NCBI GenBank assembly: GCA_028571685.1
Contig: CM053164.1
Coordinates: forward strand, 42,210,501 to 42,274,500
Length of the DNA: 64,000 nucleotides
From: Heterohyrax brucei
Taxonomy: Eukaryota; Chordata; Mammalia; Hyracoidea; Procaviidae
Direction of reading: 5' to 3'
Shown here: piece after piece, positions 34,693-46,559 of the stretch
How the letters are laid out: every line of letters starts with the position of its first letter
Position numbering within the stretch: the first letter of the stretch is position 1
Position numbers and translations under genes: made by a program
The notes under the pieces: generated by a model
What the model saw: only the letters and a program-made list of their open reading frames with translations
Database searches by the model: none
Told to the model about the DNA's origin: nothing

Positions 34693-35731
34693 GCATTTGA
34701 CCACGTGGATCATAAAAAATTATGAAGAATATTGCTAAAGAAGGAGAATTCAAGAAAACTTAATGTGCTCTTGTGGAACCTCTACATCAATATAACAGGC
34801 AGTTGTTGCAACAGAGCAAAGGGACACTGCATGGTTTAAAATCAGGAAAAGTGTGTGGCAGGGTTGTATTCTTTCACCATATCTATTCAATCTACGTATT
34901 AAGCAAATAATTGAAGAAGCTAGACTACCTGAAGAAGAATGTGGCATCAGAATTGGAGGAAGACTCGTTAACAACCTGCAACATGCAGATAACACAGCCT
35001 TCCTTGCTGAAAGTACAGGACCTGAAGCACTTACTGATAAGGATCAAAGACTATAGTCTTCAGTATGGGTTTCACTTCAACATAAAGAAAACAAAAATCC
35101 TCACAAATGGACCAATAAGCAACATCATGATAAAGAGAACATATTGAAGTTATCATGAATTTCATTTGACTTGAATCCACAGTCAATGCCCATGGAAGTA
35201 ACAGTCAAGAAATCAAACAACACATTCCACTGGGCAAATCTGCTGCAAAAGATCTCTTTAAAATATTAACAAAAAAAAAAAGATGTCACTTTGAGGACTA
35301 AGGTATGCATGATTCAAGCCATAATATTTTCAGTTGCCTCATATGCATGGGAAAGCTGGATAATGAGTAAGGAAGAACAAAGAATTGATGCACTTGAATT
35401 ATGGTTTTGGCATAGAATACTAAATATACTGTGGCATTCCAGAAGAATGAATAAAGCTGTCTTGGAAGAAGTACAGCCAAAATGTTCCTTAGAAGCAAGA
35501 TTTCATCTCACTTGTCTTAGACATGTCATTGGGGGGACTAGTCCAGGAGTAGAACATCATTCTAGGTAAAAGTAGAGGATCAGCAAAAGACAGTCCGTGA
35601 GATGGACTGACACAGTGGCAGTGGGCTCAAACATTGCAACCATTGTGAGGAGGGTGCAGGACTGGACAATTCATTCTCTTATACTTACGGTAGCTAGGAG
35701 TCAGAACCCACTCCATGGTACTTAATAACAC
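34693..35731 (+). mobile_element. RTE-clade LINE, 3' segment in sense
   Basis: It starts at aaaggcatttgaccacgtgg and continues to the 3' end at about 35,731 (gctaggagtcagaacccac, ttaataacac). Translated pieces include CGIRIGGRLVNN (34,853-35,056), MKKLDYLKKN (34,911-35,147) and ALELWFWHRILNILWHS (35,291-35,569), the RT palm end and C-terminus. With 33,478-34,692 it forms one insertion whose 5' part is inverted. Confidence 0.8.
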
Positions 35732-35904
35732 ATGTGGCCTGGCTGGTTTAGAAAAACAAGACATCTTGATTGCTTTAAAAATCCTAAGGGCTATTTTCTA
35801 GAAGCCAAGGTCCAAATGGAATTCTTTGTCCCAAACAAAGTAAGAGCATATTTAAACATAAGCATGTCAAGAAGTTGAAAAACTGGTAGTACCTAATATT
35901 GGTA

Positions 35905-36075
35905 AGGAAACCCATAGACCTATAGCTGCTAACCAAAAACTGCTAATTAAAAAGCTGGCAGTTCAAATTCACCAGGTGTTTTGGAAACTATATGAGACCA
36001 TTCTACTGTGCCCTGCAGTGTTGCTCTAAGTCAGAATCAACTCAACAGCAACAGGATTGCTTTGTTGTTTTTTGT
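35905..36075 (+). repeat. AfroSINE, full length
   Basis: A plus-strand copy with a diverged head, ggcagttcaaattcacc and tail aatcaactcaacagcaac, followed by a TTTG-rich run to about 36,090. Confidence 0.8.
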
Positions 36076-36090
36076 TTGTTTGTTTTGCTT

Positions 36091-36526
36091 TGTTAGTGTT
36101 GGTACGTGTGTTGGAGAACAAGACCCTAACATAATCTTGATGGTAGTGTCATTTGATGCTTTCTAAGAGCAAACTGATAGTGTCTATTCAAACTTAAAAT
36201 TCCCTTACCTTTCCTTCAGCTCTCTTTTAAGAATTTATAAAAACTATTTTGGTAAGTGGGCAGAGATATACGTATAATAGGATGTAATAAATACTGGTTA
36301 TAACTCCAGTGCCAATGGTAGGCATTAAGTAAATAAACACTGGCACATTTAAACAATGGAATATTCTGTAGTGGTTAAAAACTTGAAGTAGTTCTATGTG
36401 CTGCTATGGAAAAAGTGAAAAGGGAAAATTGGAAAAGATTATGTAGCATAAGCTTGTTTTTACTTTAAAATTATATATACATAATATATACACAGAAAAG
36501 TCATAGAGAAATATACGTCAGTCTCA
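36091..36526. other. intergenic, no feature seen
   Basis: AT-rich sequence between a SINE and an L1. A possible old L1 scrap lies around 36,340-36,480, but I do not call it. Confidence 0.35.
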
Positions 36527-38712
36527 ATTTTTTTTATTGTGACTAAGTGAAAGTATACAATCCAGATAAATTTTGCATGCCCACCTATCTGCAGCTTCTT
36601 CAGCTCTCCTCACCCCATGACAGCACATTCCTCCTTTTCACTCTATATTTCTAGTATCCTCTTGATGAGCACGTCTCCTCTTTTCCACCCTCTTCTCTCC
36701 TATTCAGAAAGAAACCAGTAGGACACCCTTCTATAAATGTATAAAACCATAAGGAACACACATTGTGTCCCCAAGTCCAGTCTATTCTTGTCTGAAGAGT
36801 TGACCTCAGCACTGGTTTCTGGTTAGGGCCAGCACCAGGTCTAGGGACCACGTTCCCAGTGGAGCCTCCAGGTTGTTGGACCATCAATTCTGGTCTTTTA
36901 GTAGAGTTCTTAAGCTACACATCTCTTTTTCTTATGTTGCTTCAAGACCTCTATACTGTGTCCACCATCATGGCTGTCTTTGGTGGTGGCTGGGCACCAA
37001 CTGGTTCTTCTGGTCTCATGTTGATACAGTGTCCCTTTCATATGGATCACTCCATCTCCTGGGTTCTTTTTTCCTGTGTCTTTGATGTTCTCAGTCATCA
37101 TCTGTTCCAGATAGGTTAGGACCATTTGGTGTTCCTCAGATGGCAGCTTGCTAGCTTTTAAGATCCAGATGCCACTCACCAATATGAATGCAGAAGACTT
37201 TGTTAGCAAAAGACTAGTTATACCAACTGACTTTGATGTCCCCTGAAAACATGGTCCACAGACTCCTGTCCCTGCTACTATATCCTTTGAAATATTGGGT
37301 TGAGTTTAGAAAACCTTTCAGTTGATGGTGTAGTCCAGTTATGTTGATCTTCTTTCTACTGCTGTCACTTAACCAAATTCCTATAGACTATCTAATCTAT
37401 GACCAATTCTCTCCCTCTTTTCTCACTCTTGTAGTTGTTAAAGTCTTTTCTTCTGTACAGAAGTCTATTTTTACATCCTTATAGCAGAGGTCTCATACAA
37501 TACTTGTCTTTTCACAGCTGACTTATTTCACTCAGCATGTCTTCTAGTTGAAACCAGGTTATATTTCCTTAAATCATCATTGTCCTTTATCATTGCATAG
37601 TGTTCCACTGAACATATGTATCATAATTTGTTTATCCGTTCATCTGTTGATGGGCACCTAGTGTGATTTTATCATTTTGCTATTGTGGACAGTGCCTCAA
37701 TAAATGTTCATGTGTATCTATCTGTTCATGTGACAGCCTTTATTTCTGTAGGATATATTCTGAGTGGTGAGATTGCTGGATCATATGATATTTCTATCTC
37801 TAGCTTTTTAAAGAAGCACCAAATTGCTTTCCAAAGATGTTGTACCATTTTGCATTCCCACTAGCAGTGTAGGAGAGTTCCAACCTTTCCACAGCCTCTC
37901 CAACATTTGTTGCTTTGTGACTCTTGGATTATTGCCAGCCTTGTTGGGGTAAGATGGTTATCTCACGGTGGTTTTGATTTGGATTTCTGTAATAGCTAAT
38001 TATTGTGAGCATTTCCTCACGTGTCTTTTGGCTGCCTAGAGATCTTCTGTGGTGAAGTGTTTGTCCATCTCCTCTGCCCATTGCTTAACTGGATTATTTA
38101 CTTTTTTCTTGTTGATACTTTGCAGTACCTTATGGATTATGGAAATGAGACTTTGGTCTGACATATAGTTGCCAAATATTTATTCCCATTCTGTAGGTGA
38201 TCTTTTAACTCTGTAAAGTCTTTGGATGAGTATAAGTGTTTGATTCTTTGTAGTTCCCATTTATCTATTTTCTCTTCAGTTGTTTAGGCATTGTTAACAT
38301 TTTGTGGTGTGTCTGAGCTGTGTATTAGAACTTCCATTGCTGGCCCTATTTTCTGTTCCATAATTTTTATCATTTTAGGTAGGTCTTTGATCCACTTTAA
38401 GTTAGTTAGTTTTTGTGTAAGCTGTGAGAGATGAGTCTTGCTTCAGTTTTTTTGCAGATGGATATCCAATTTTGCCAACATCATTTCTTAAAGAGACTGT
38501 CTTTACCCCAATTTATGACATTTGGGCCTTTGTTGAGTATCACCTGTTCACAAGAGGATGGTGATATTTCTGGGGTCTCAATTCTATTCCATTGGTCTAT
38601 ACATCTCTTTTCGTACCAGTACTAGGATGTTTTGACTACATGGCAGTGTAGTAGGTTCTAAGGTTTGGTAGTGTCAGGTCTCCCACTGTGTTCTTCTCCT
38701 TCAGTCAAAGTC
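36527..38712 (-). mobile_element. L1 LINE, 2.2 kb, 5'-truncated
   Basis: The left end is a T-run with the 3'UTR start (tttattgtgactaagtg). The shared 3'UTR continues to about 37,480. ORF2 C-terminal remnants follow up to cactgtgttcttctcc at about 38,700. More diverged than 28,838-32,856. Confidence 0.85.
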
Positions 38713-38737
38713 TTAATTGCTTGAGAAAAATGGGGCT

Positions 38738-39173
38738 ACAAGATGTACTGCTATAACAGAAATACCATAAATGTATGGCTTTAACAAATAGACATTTATT
38801 TTCTCAGAGAAAAGTAGGATAAAAATCCAAATTCAAGGCATCAGCTCCAGGGGAAGTCTTCCTGTGTTGGCTCTGGGAGAAGGTCCTACTCATCCATCTT
38901 CCAGTGTACTGGAAGCTTCTCAGGTACAGGGATCCTGGATCCAAAGGACAGTGTCTGCTCTGGCACTGCTTTTATATGTATGAGATCCCCAGCTCTTAGG
39001 TTGCTTCTCTTTCCTTTATATCCCAAAACATTACCTCAAGGCACAATACTCACACAACCATGGCCCATCCTCCCTCATTAGCATTATAGATGCAGGATTT
39101 ACAACATTTGGGAGCATCACACAATATCCAGGAATTGTGGCCTATTTTGGGTGACACAACTAAGTCCATGACA
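38738..39173 (-). repeat. MaLR-type LTR, start-truncated
   Basis: It matches the minus-strand LTRs from ctgctataacagaaatacc to the end agtccatgaca. The outer few bases at the left are lost at the junction with sequence following the L1. Confidence 0.65.
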
Positions 39174-39195
39174 CAAGAGATTTTCATATTCTATA

Positions 39196-39353
39196 AAACC
39201 CAAACCCTTGGCTGTTGATTCTGACTCATGGTAACCTTATCGGACAGAGTAGAACTGCCCCACAGAGTTTCCAGAGAGCGTCTAGAGAATTTGAACTGCT
39301 GACCTTTTTGGTTAGCACAGGAAGTACTTCACCACCATGCCACCAGGGTTTCC
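39196..39353 (-). repeat. AfroSINE, full length
   Basis: A minus-strand copy with tail ataaaacccaaacccttgg, body gagtttccagagagcgtc and head ccaccagggtttcc. Confidence 0.85.
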
Positions 39354-39362
39354 TTCACTTTC

Positions 39363-39485
39363 TATAGTAATTGTTAATAATTCATAGTACTTATATGATG
39401 TTTTGAGGATTCAATGAGTTAATACGTGTTACAAGGCAATTAAAACAGTACTTGGCACATAGAGGCTACTATACAAATATTTCTT
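39363..39485 (+). repeat. MIR SINE fragment
   Basis: The sequence gaggattcaatgagttaata followed by agtacttggcacatagagg is the conserved MIR core and 3' region. Confidence 0.6.
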
Positions 39486-39650
39486 TTAAATATAATAAAT
39501 TGATATGTTTAAATAATATATAAATGTTATTTCTATTCCTAAGTTAAATATTTCTGAAATATTTTAGTACATATTCATTTATTTTTATGAATAGGAAAAA
39601 GCATACATCAAATTAATAGGATAGTGAAAATGCAGTCAATATGTATAAAA

Positions 39651-39868
39651 TTAAAGGAGCCTTAGTGGTGTGATAGGTAAGTGCTTGGCTACTAACTGAA
39701 AGATTGGGAGTTTGAACCCATCAACTGCTCTTCTGGAGAAGTATGTGGTAGTCTGCTTCTGTAAAAATTATGGCTTGGAAACCCTGTCAGAGGCAGTTCT
39801 ACTCTGTCTTGTATGGTCTCTATAAATTAGAATCGACTCAATAACAATGAGTTTTTGGTTTTAGGTAT
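39651..39868 (+). repeat. AfroSINE, long variant
   Basis: A plus-strand copy with head gccttagtggtgtgatagg, the long-form middle gtggtagtctgcttctg and tail gagtttttggttttagg. Confidence 0.8.
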
Positions 39869-40141
39869 TTGAGCATTACGTTTTCAGCATTTTAAATGTG
39901 AATGCAAGTTTTAAAATGGGAAGAAGGTCTGAGTATGCCAAAGAGTCCTGTATGCATATCAGAAAAAAGAAAGTAGTTGAAAGGGAAATGTTAGTAATTC
40001 TAAGGTACCAAATAGAAGAGAATGGGAAACTATAATAATAACATCAACTGGCATTTAATAAATACTTAACATGGGCCAGGTATTTCAATTGTGTGAGAAC
40101 CCACAGGGAGAAGAGACTAAGCTGGGAAGAGGGAGGGACAC

Positions 40142-40686
40142 TGTCATGGATTGAATTACATCCCCCCAAAAATGTGTCACAATTTGAATAGACCATGATC
40201 CCCAATATTGTGTGTCTGTTGACTGTAATTTTCACATGTATTGCAAATCTTAATCTCTGCCTGTGGTTAATGGTGGCAACATTGGATTATGTTAAAGAGG
40301 ATTAGGATGGGACTGTAACACCCTTACTAAGGTCATATCTCTGAGACAATGTAAAGGAAGTTTCCCTGGGGAGTGGCCTGTACCATGTTTTATAACAGAT
40401 GAAAGGGAAGCAAGTAGAAACACAGCAGAACACCATACCACCAAGTTCTGGGAGCAGAGCACATCCTTTGGACCTGAGGTTTATGTGCTGAGATGGTCTC
40501 ACACCAAGGGAAAACTGATGCATCACAAGGACCTTCCTCCAGAGCCCAAAGAGGGAGAAAGCCTTCCCCTAGAGCCAACTTCTGGAATTCACACTTCTAA
40601 CTTACTGGATTCTGAGAGAATAATTTCTGTGTTAAAGCCATTCACTTACGAGATTTCTGTTATAACAGCACTAGATGACTAAAACA
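40142..40686 (+). repeat. MaLR-type solo LTR, complete
   Basis: 545 bp from tgtcatggattgaattaca to gactaaaaca. It is the best uninterrupted plus-strand copy in the window and serves as reference for the split copy at 17,006/19,617. Confidence 0.75.
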
Positions 40687-41498
40687 AACGTCCTTTCCTT
40701 TGAGATTAGAATAAAGATTCTTAATCTCAACTCCTCATACCTTTAATGAGATTTCTAAAAAAGGGTGTTTAAACTCTTTTTTTCAAAGGTGAAAGAATTA
40801 AGGAAGGATGAAAGATTGGTTTAAAAAAATAAACATTTTGAGGTGAAGGGATGAGAAAATGTGTTGGGTACTGAGAGTTCCCTGATGAGCAGTGTCAGAG
40901 GTAGGGACATGATCAAGATTAAGGAAAAAGACACACACAAAAAAAGTGGGATCAGGGGGCTAACAGTCATCACAGCCGAGAGCCCAGAATTATTAGAGTA
41001 TTTATAGTTTGTACTAGGGGAGGTTAATCTCTTTAACGTTAAAGAGTCAAAGACATTCAGATCTGTTTCATTCCTTATCTGAAAGGGAGCGGTTTTCTGT
41101 GTCCTTTTTTTTTTCTTCTCACAGTTTTCTGTGATTTATCTCTTTGATCTGGATGTACTCTTAGGTCACTTCTAGGTTAAAGGACTCAAGATGTTAATAT
41201 TATGTCCACTAGTACAACAGGTTAGGCAGAGTTGTGATAAATAGCTTATGGTGGCTCAAAATGTCAAGTGTTGTATAATTCCCACAAAAATGAGATGACT
41301 TCTGCTAGTTATCCCTTTCAAGACCTTGTTATTTTCTGCTTTGAATTTTAAATAGAATGCATGATCAATCATTGAGTGTCTGAACCTTTGGTAATTAGTA
41401 CAGAATTTTTTTTTTCCGCATCCCACCAATCCTGCCTTCAGAGTCCAGAAGGACATATGTGTCCCAAATGATTTTTAAAAAAATGAAAATCCTTGTTA
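40687..41498. other. intergenic, no feature seen
   Basis: I see no exon or recognisable repeat. The sequence contains a 10-bp inverted motif around 41,031-41,043 (tttaacgttaaa). Confidence 0.35.
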
Positions 41499-41503
41499 CC
41501 TAC

Positions 41504-42003
41504 TGTTTTAGTCAGCTAGGGCTGCTCTAACAGAATTACCACAGAGTGGATGGCTTTAACAAAGAAAGATTTATTCTTACACAGTCCGGTAGGTTGCGAG
41601 TCCATATTCAGGGTGTCCGCTCCAGGGAAAGACTTTCCCCTTGACGGCTCTGGAGGAAAGTCCAGTATTGCATCAGTCATTGTCCAGGGAGCATCCTCAC
41701 ACAAGAACCTCTGGTCTGAAGGACGTGCTCTGCTCCCGGTGCTGCTTGCTTGATGGTAGCGAGGTTCTCAAATTGTCCTTGGTTCTTTTTCCTTTTATTC
41801 CTTGCAAGCTAAAAGCATTAAGGGTGGGGCAAGCCATACTCAGGGAAACTTCCCCCATAGCAGGAATTCACAGCCCCACCCTAATCCTTTAACATACAGG
41901 TTAGCAAAACCACACAATGGAGGACAGTCCCAAGATACTGGGAACCATATCCTAGCCACGTGACTGCACACATTTTTGGGGGGACACAATTCAAACCATG
42001 ACA
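41504..42003 (-). repeat. MaLR-type solo LTR with exact 5-bp duplication
   Basis: 500 bp from tgttttagtcagctag to ccatgaca. It is flanked by cctac at 41,499-41,503 and 42,004-42,008. Confidence 0.85.
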
Positions 42004-42253
42004 CCTACCTAAGATACTGATTCAGTACCACCCCAAACTATACCCTATAAAAATAGTAATTTGTGGCACACATTAGTTTCTTCCATTTCAAACAATTAGA
42101 TAGGTCAACTTGCAGAAGCACACAGTGTAAGCAGGGAACCCCTTCCTATGAAACCTCCAAGATAGACAATGTTGCCAAGCCAAGTGCCGTCGGGGTGATA
42201 CAGGTCACCACAGATCAGGAAAGGATTATCCCCTCAAGGAAGTAGAACTGTTG

Positions 42254-42414
42254 TTAAACCAAAAACCAAACCCACTGCTGTTGATTCTGACAGTGATCCT
42301 AAAGGGCAGAGTAGAACTGCTCCACAGAATTTCCAAGGAGCACCTGGTGGATTTGAACTGCAGACCTCTTGGTTAGCAGAACTAGCACTTAACTACTATG
42401 CCATCAGGGTTTCC
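42254..42414 (-). repeat. AfroSINE, first of a tandem trio
   Basis: A minus-strand full copy (aaaaccaaacccactgctg to ccatcagggtttcc). Confidence 0.85.
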
Positions 42415-42420
42415 ATGTTG

Positions 42421-42567
42421 TAAAAAACCAAACCCAGTGACACTGAGTTGATTCCAACTCATAGTGACCATATAGGGTAGAGTAGAACTGCTCTGCAGAG
42501 TTGCCAAGAACCACCTGGTGGGTTTGAACTGCCAGATGTAGCACTTAGCCACTACACCACCAGGGTT
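42421..42567 (-). repeat. AfroSINE, second of a tandem trio
   Basis: A minus-strand copy, slightly shortened in the head half, ending accaccagggttg. It is separated from the first by only atgttgt, which resembles the sequence before the first copy (actgttgttaa). Confidence 0.8.
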
Positions 42568-42804
42568 GTTGCTGTTAGGTGTCATCAAATCAGTAATGAC
42601 TCACAGTGACCCCATGTGACAGACTAGAACTAACCTTTTTGGTTAAAATCTTGACAGTAACGGATTGCCAGAGCCAGGTTTTTCCCCTGTTAGCCAATAG
42701 GTAGAGTTGGTAGGTGTTTCTCCTTTGGAGCCACTGGGTGGATTCCAACTGCCAACTTTTTGGTGAACTCGCCAGTGCTTAACTATTTGAGACACCACGG
42801 CTCC
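42568..42804 (-). repeat. AfroSINE long variant, third of a tandem trio
   Basis: A minus-strand long form starting at a GTT repeat (gttgctgttaggtgtcatc) and ending caccacggctcc. It has about 70 extra bases in the middle relative to the short form. Confidence 0.75.
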
Positions 42805-43555
42805 TTTAAAGTAGGACAGTAAAATTTGGTGATGTATGACATTCCCAAATTCTGGTGATTGGCTCATCTTCTCTTTCCTCCATAATGTATGTCTCATGAC
42901 AGATTTAACTTCTATCCTTCAGGCATATTGTTTCCTTGGATCAATGGATTCACCCAGAATCTATAATTCATTCTTTCCACTTCCCCCAAAGTATCTAAAT
43001 TCTTCTTCCAAATACCTTGTCAACAAAGTCTTCTTGGTAAATCTTACTATTTCAGATTTTGGACTTGGCTGTCATCAACCTAACTGTGAATAGTTTAGTG
43101 GCTCTGATTCAGGATTTATTTATTTTTAATTTGTCGACCATTAATAATTCCCAAGAGTTTTTATGAGGATCATCAAATAAGATAACGTCTATGCTCTTGC
43201 AAAGTTTTGGCAAATATCAGTCCTACGCAATCACGAAGTGTAGTATTTTCAGTGTTAAGTAATTTTTTTTTGTTGTTCTACAGCTTTTCAGGAGTTGATG
43301 TCCTGGGCATAGCTTCATCCCTAAATAAAGTGGGTGGATGCTCCTCTCAGACTTTCTCTCCTTTTGTCCTTTGGTCGGATTAGAACTGTCATGGCGTCTT
43401 AAAGAAGAGAGAAATCTTTGTCTAGCAGAATCATCGGGGGCTCCTGCACGGGGTAGAGCAGTGGACAGCGAGAAAGGCCCTAGGTAGGATGGAAAATGCC
43501 GAACCCTCTGAAAGATCTCCGCCCGACGGGCTCAAGGGGAAAAGGCCCGGTTGAA
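42805..43555. other. upstream region of NRBP1, no repeat
   Basis: The last 750 bp before the NRBP1 CpG island. There is no repeat I can name and no exon. The sequence turns CpG-rich from about 43,430. Confidence 0.4.
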
Positions 43556-43559
43556 GACT

Positions 43560-44320
43560 CCCACTAATCGTCTAACCGGGGCACCGCCCACCCAGTCTCC
43601 TCGTCCAATGGAAACCTAAGGCAGTGCAGCACCGCCCATCTGTTGGTCAGGACGCCACGAGGGCGGGGCCCGTAGTTCGGTTGCGCTGTGGAGCGCAGCT
43701 GTGAGGGAGTCTCTCTGATCCCGGGCCCCGGAACCTGAGCTGGAGCTGAAGCGCAGGCTGAAGGGAGCGGAGTCGGGAGGTGAGCACGCATAGGAGCGAG
43801 AGGACCGGTTGGGAGGGTCGGCAAGAGGACGAAGAGGATCGGTTTCCGAGCTCCGGGGTGTTGGACCCCAGCAGGCGGGTTCCTAAAAGGCGGCCTTGCT
43901 CACTCGGAAGCCCAAGCCCGGTCCATCTGAGCCCAGGGGCCCCCTCTCTCCCACAGCCCCTGCCCAGCCATCCTCAACCTCCCCGGAGTGGCGGCTGCCC
44001 GGAATTTCGCCGGTGCGGGTCGGGAGGGCCCTGTCGTTCGCGTCGAACTCTGGCTGACGAGGGCGGGGCCGGCGGGCGGGGGCGGGGCCGGCGGGCGGCG
44101 CGGGCCCGGCGGCCTGCGGAAGCGCCGAGGCCGGCGCGCTGGCTGCGCGGGGCGTGGCCTCCGCCCTGACGGTGACGCCCGCGCGCCACCCTGCCCGCCT
44201 TTGATGAGGTGGCTGCCGCGCACTTTGAGACCTGCGAGGCGCGCGGGAGGTTTCCCTGGGGGCCAGCGTTTCCTTCCAGACACCAGGCGGCGACCTGTTG
44301 GAATGTGAAATTCAGAGGGC
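43560..44320 (+). promoter_or_regulatory. NRBP1: CpG-island promoter of NRBP1
   Basis: Dense CpG and GC sequence surrounds the NRBP1 first exon, with a CCAAT motif at 43,605-43,609. The most CG-rich part (about 44,040-44,200, repeated ggcggggccgg) lies inside the first intron, downstream of the splice donor at 43,780. The overlapping open frames of 70-130 aa here follow from GC content, not coding. Confidence 0.75.
43685..43779 (+). other. NRBP1: NRBP1 non-coding exon 1
   Basis: The 5'UTR exon ends at ggagtcgggag with a consensus donor gtgagc at 43,780. The start is approximate, as no initiation site can be read directly. It splices to 46,535, 25 bases before the ATG. Confidence 0.65.
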
Positions 44321-44606
44321 TTCCTCTCTAGAGCTTGCTTTATTTCTGATTGGACAGTCCTGCGAGTCGCAGACCCTTTTGGTCCGCTTAGGGTGAGGAC
44401 AGCCTGGAGGGCCTTGGCCTGAGCTGTTGCTGAGGAATTGAAACGCAGAGGGGCGGTAGCTCAGTAAATGAAAGTCTGATAAGAACTTTGCAGGACGACG
44501 ATATGTTCCTCAGAAGTGAACTTACCATGTATCTTGAGGTGGCTGGAGAAAGTGAGATTCCCCGATGGGCCTAAATTCGACAGACATGCCTGTCACAGGC
44601 CAAACA

Positions 44607-44760
44607 CTAACAAAAAGCCAGACCTGTTGCAGTCGAGTAGATTCTGACTCTTGGTAAGCCTATCAGGGCAGAGGAGAGCTAACTGCCCTGTAGGGTGTCC
44701 AAGGAATGGCTCGTCCATTCGAACTGCCAGCATTCTGGTTAGCAGCTAAGCTGTTAACCA
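44607..44760 (-). repeat. AfroSINE in NRBP1 intron 1
   Basis: A minus-strand copy from aacaaaaagccagacctg to agctgttaacca. The outer head is lost. Confidence 0.75.
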
Positions 44761-44867
44761 GTACTGGGGAAAGATTAGGGGAAGGGACAAGTACATTCTG
44801 AGAGCATCTTTCTGATGAAAGCTTTCATTCTTGTGTGGCTCCCTGCTGTGGATTAGTAGTTGTCCAT

Positions 44868-44937
44868 GCCCTGGTGGGTTTGAACTGCTGACTGTGGTTT
44901 AGCAGCCCAGCACTTGAACCACTCCTCCATCAGGACT
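44868..44937 (-). repeat. AfroSINE head fragment in NRBP1 intron 1
   Basis: Only the head half remains (ggtgggtttgaactgctgac; cctccatcagg). Confidence 0.6.
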
Positions 44938-46534
44938 TCTGAATTCCACTGATACTTGCTATATATAATTAGCTGTCACAAATTCTAGATGCATTCAAGG
45001 ATTACAGTTGCTCTAGAAAGTAGGTACAAACTTTCTTATCCATTTTCTCAGCTACTTTTTATGGGAAGAAGAACGAGATTGATCTCTAACTCAGGTTTTC
45101 TGGTAGATTATGAAGGCATGGTTTCGCGGCTTAGCTGAATGAAATCTCTAGGAAGCAAGGGCTTGGAAAATACTGTGGAGAAAGAGTAGCTCACCAGATT
45201 TTCTCTATTGCTTTGTTGCTCCTTGATGTTTACTAGAATTTCACTGAATAAAAGTCTCTTGACTTGGGTTAAAGGTAGTGTTGATTAGGGTATGAGTGGG
45301 CAGAAGTGCGCAACAGAGAGTTCTAAAGAAGAAATGTGGACTATTAAATATAGTGGTGTTGATTGGAGGCTTCTGGCATTTGGAACTAACCTACAGAAGC
45401 TAGACTTAATTTTCAGAATGTCAGTTTTATATTGAAGAGTACTCCTTTGAGTCCAGTACACAGGTTTCAGCTCCTTCACAGCCTTTGTTCTTAGAGTATG
45501 GAATAGCATTGAGTGATTTTCTTTTGACTTTATGGAAGTTAGTGACACTTAGCTTTTAAGGATTCTTTTTCTTAGAATTGTTTTCTAGGAATTCTTTTTC
45601 TTAGCCATGTTCCAAGAAATTTTATCCTGTATAATGCTTTGTTATATAATACTTTGTTCTACAAAGGCTGTGTCTTATTTGTATTTGAAAAATAACACAT
45701 CAGATTCAGTGCCACAAAGAATGGAAACAGGCCTGCTTGGGCCATGTGAATGAAATGGAAAGTGGAAACTTAAAATCTTAGAAGTGACTTGACTTTGTGA
45801 CTACATGAGTTCAGGGGATCTCATTTATTTTGTTCATTGTTGTACCTCAAGCAGGTAGTCTAGTGCTTGGACCACAGTAAGTATTTAATAAACGTTTGTT
45901 GAATGAATGCATGATAAAAAAAGTTGCTAACCAGTAATCATTTTTCATACTCATAGGGAAGGTGAAATCATTAGGGATGAGGTCACTCACCGCTCTCAGA
46001 CAGTTGGACCAAGGGTAGCCTTACCTTGGATTGATAGGCATGTTCTGTGTATAGGAGGGATGATGGATAGTGAATGCCCAGGTTAGTTCTAGCAAGATAA
46101 ATCAACAGAGTTTCAGCTGCATAAATCTAGCATAAGCGTTGGATCAGTAGAACATTTTGGAATTTAGAGTCATCTCTTCTCAACTTGTATGCTCGGAAAG
46201 GGAAGGCTGTTGGATAAGTATTTGTCGAGAAGAGATGGATGCCCCTGATTTTGCTGTTTACTTGGATCTTACTAGATGGGGCTATACTTCCATAAATCTC
46301 ATGTTTCCTGCTCCTGGGTAGGTCATCTTCCACTGACATAGCTCCCGTGTTCTAGACTAGGTTTAGGAGAATAGTTAATGTTTCCATAGTCAGGTAGTGT
46401 TAATTCTGATTTTAGATTTAAAGGAGACAAGGGAGTATTTTTTTGAATTTTCTTTTGAATAAGGTTATTAGGACTATTTTAATAGATCTGTAATGACTAT
46501 TGCTACTTTCTCCTTCCATCCTTGCCCCAACCAG
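44938..46534. other. NRBP1 intron 1, 3' part
   Basis: Intronic sequence with one recognisable old repeat, an L2/MIR-like 3' end at about 45,840-45,915 (agtatttaataaacgtttgt, ttgaatgaatg). It ends in the acceptor ccccaaccag at 46,525-46,534. Confidence 0.45.
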
Positions 46535-46559
46535 TACAGAACTAAGTGTTCATTCCAGC

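Noticed and set aside
43780-44308. Overlapping open frames of 70-129 aa on both strands at the NRBP1 promoter
   Set aside because: They lie in extreme GC sequence where stop codons are rare. The translations are Arg/Pro/Gly-rich low complexity, and the region is a CpG island and first intron.
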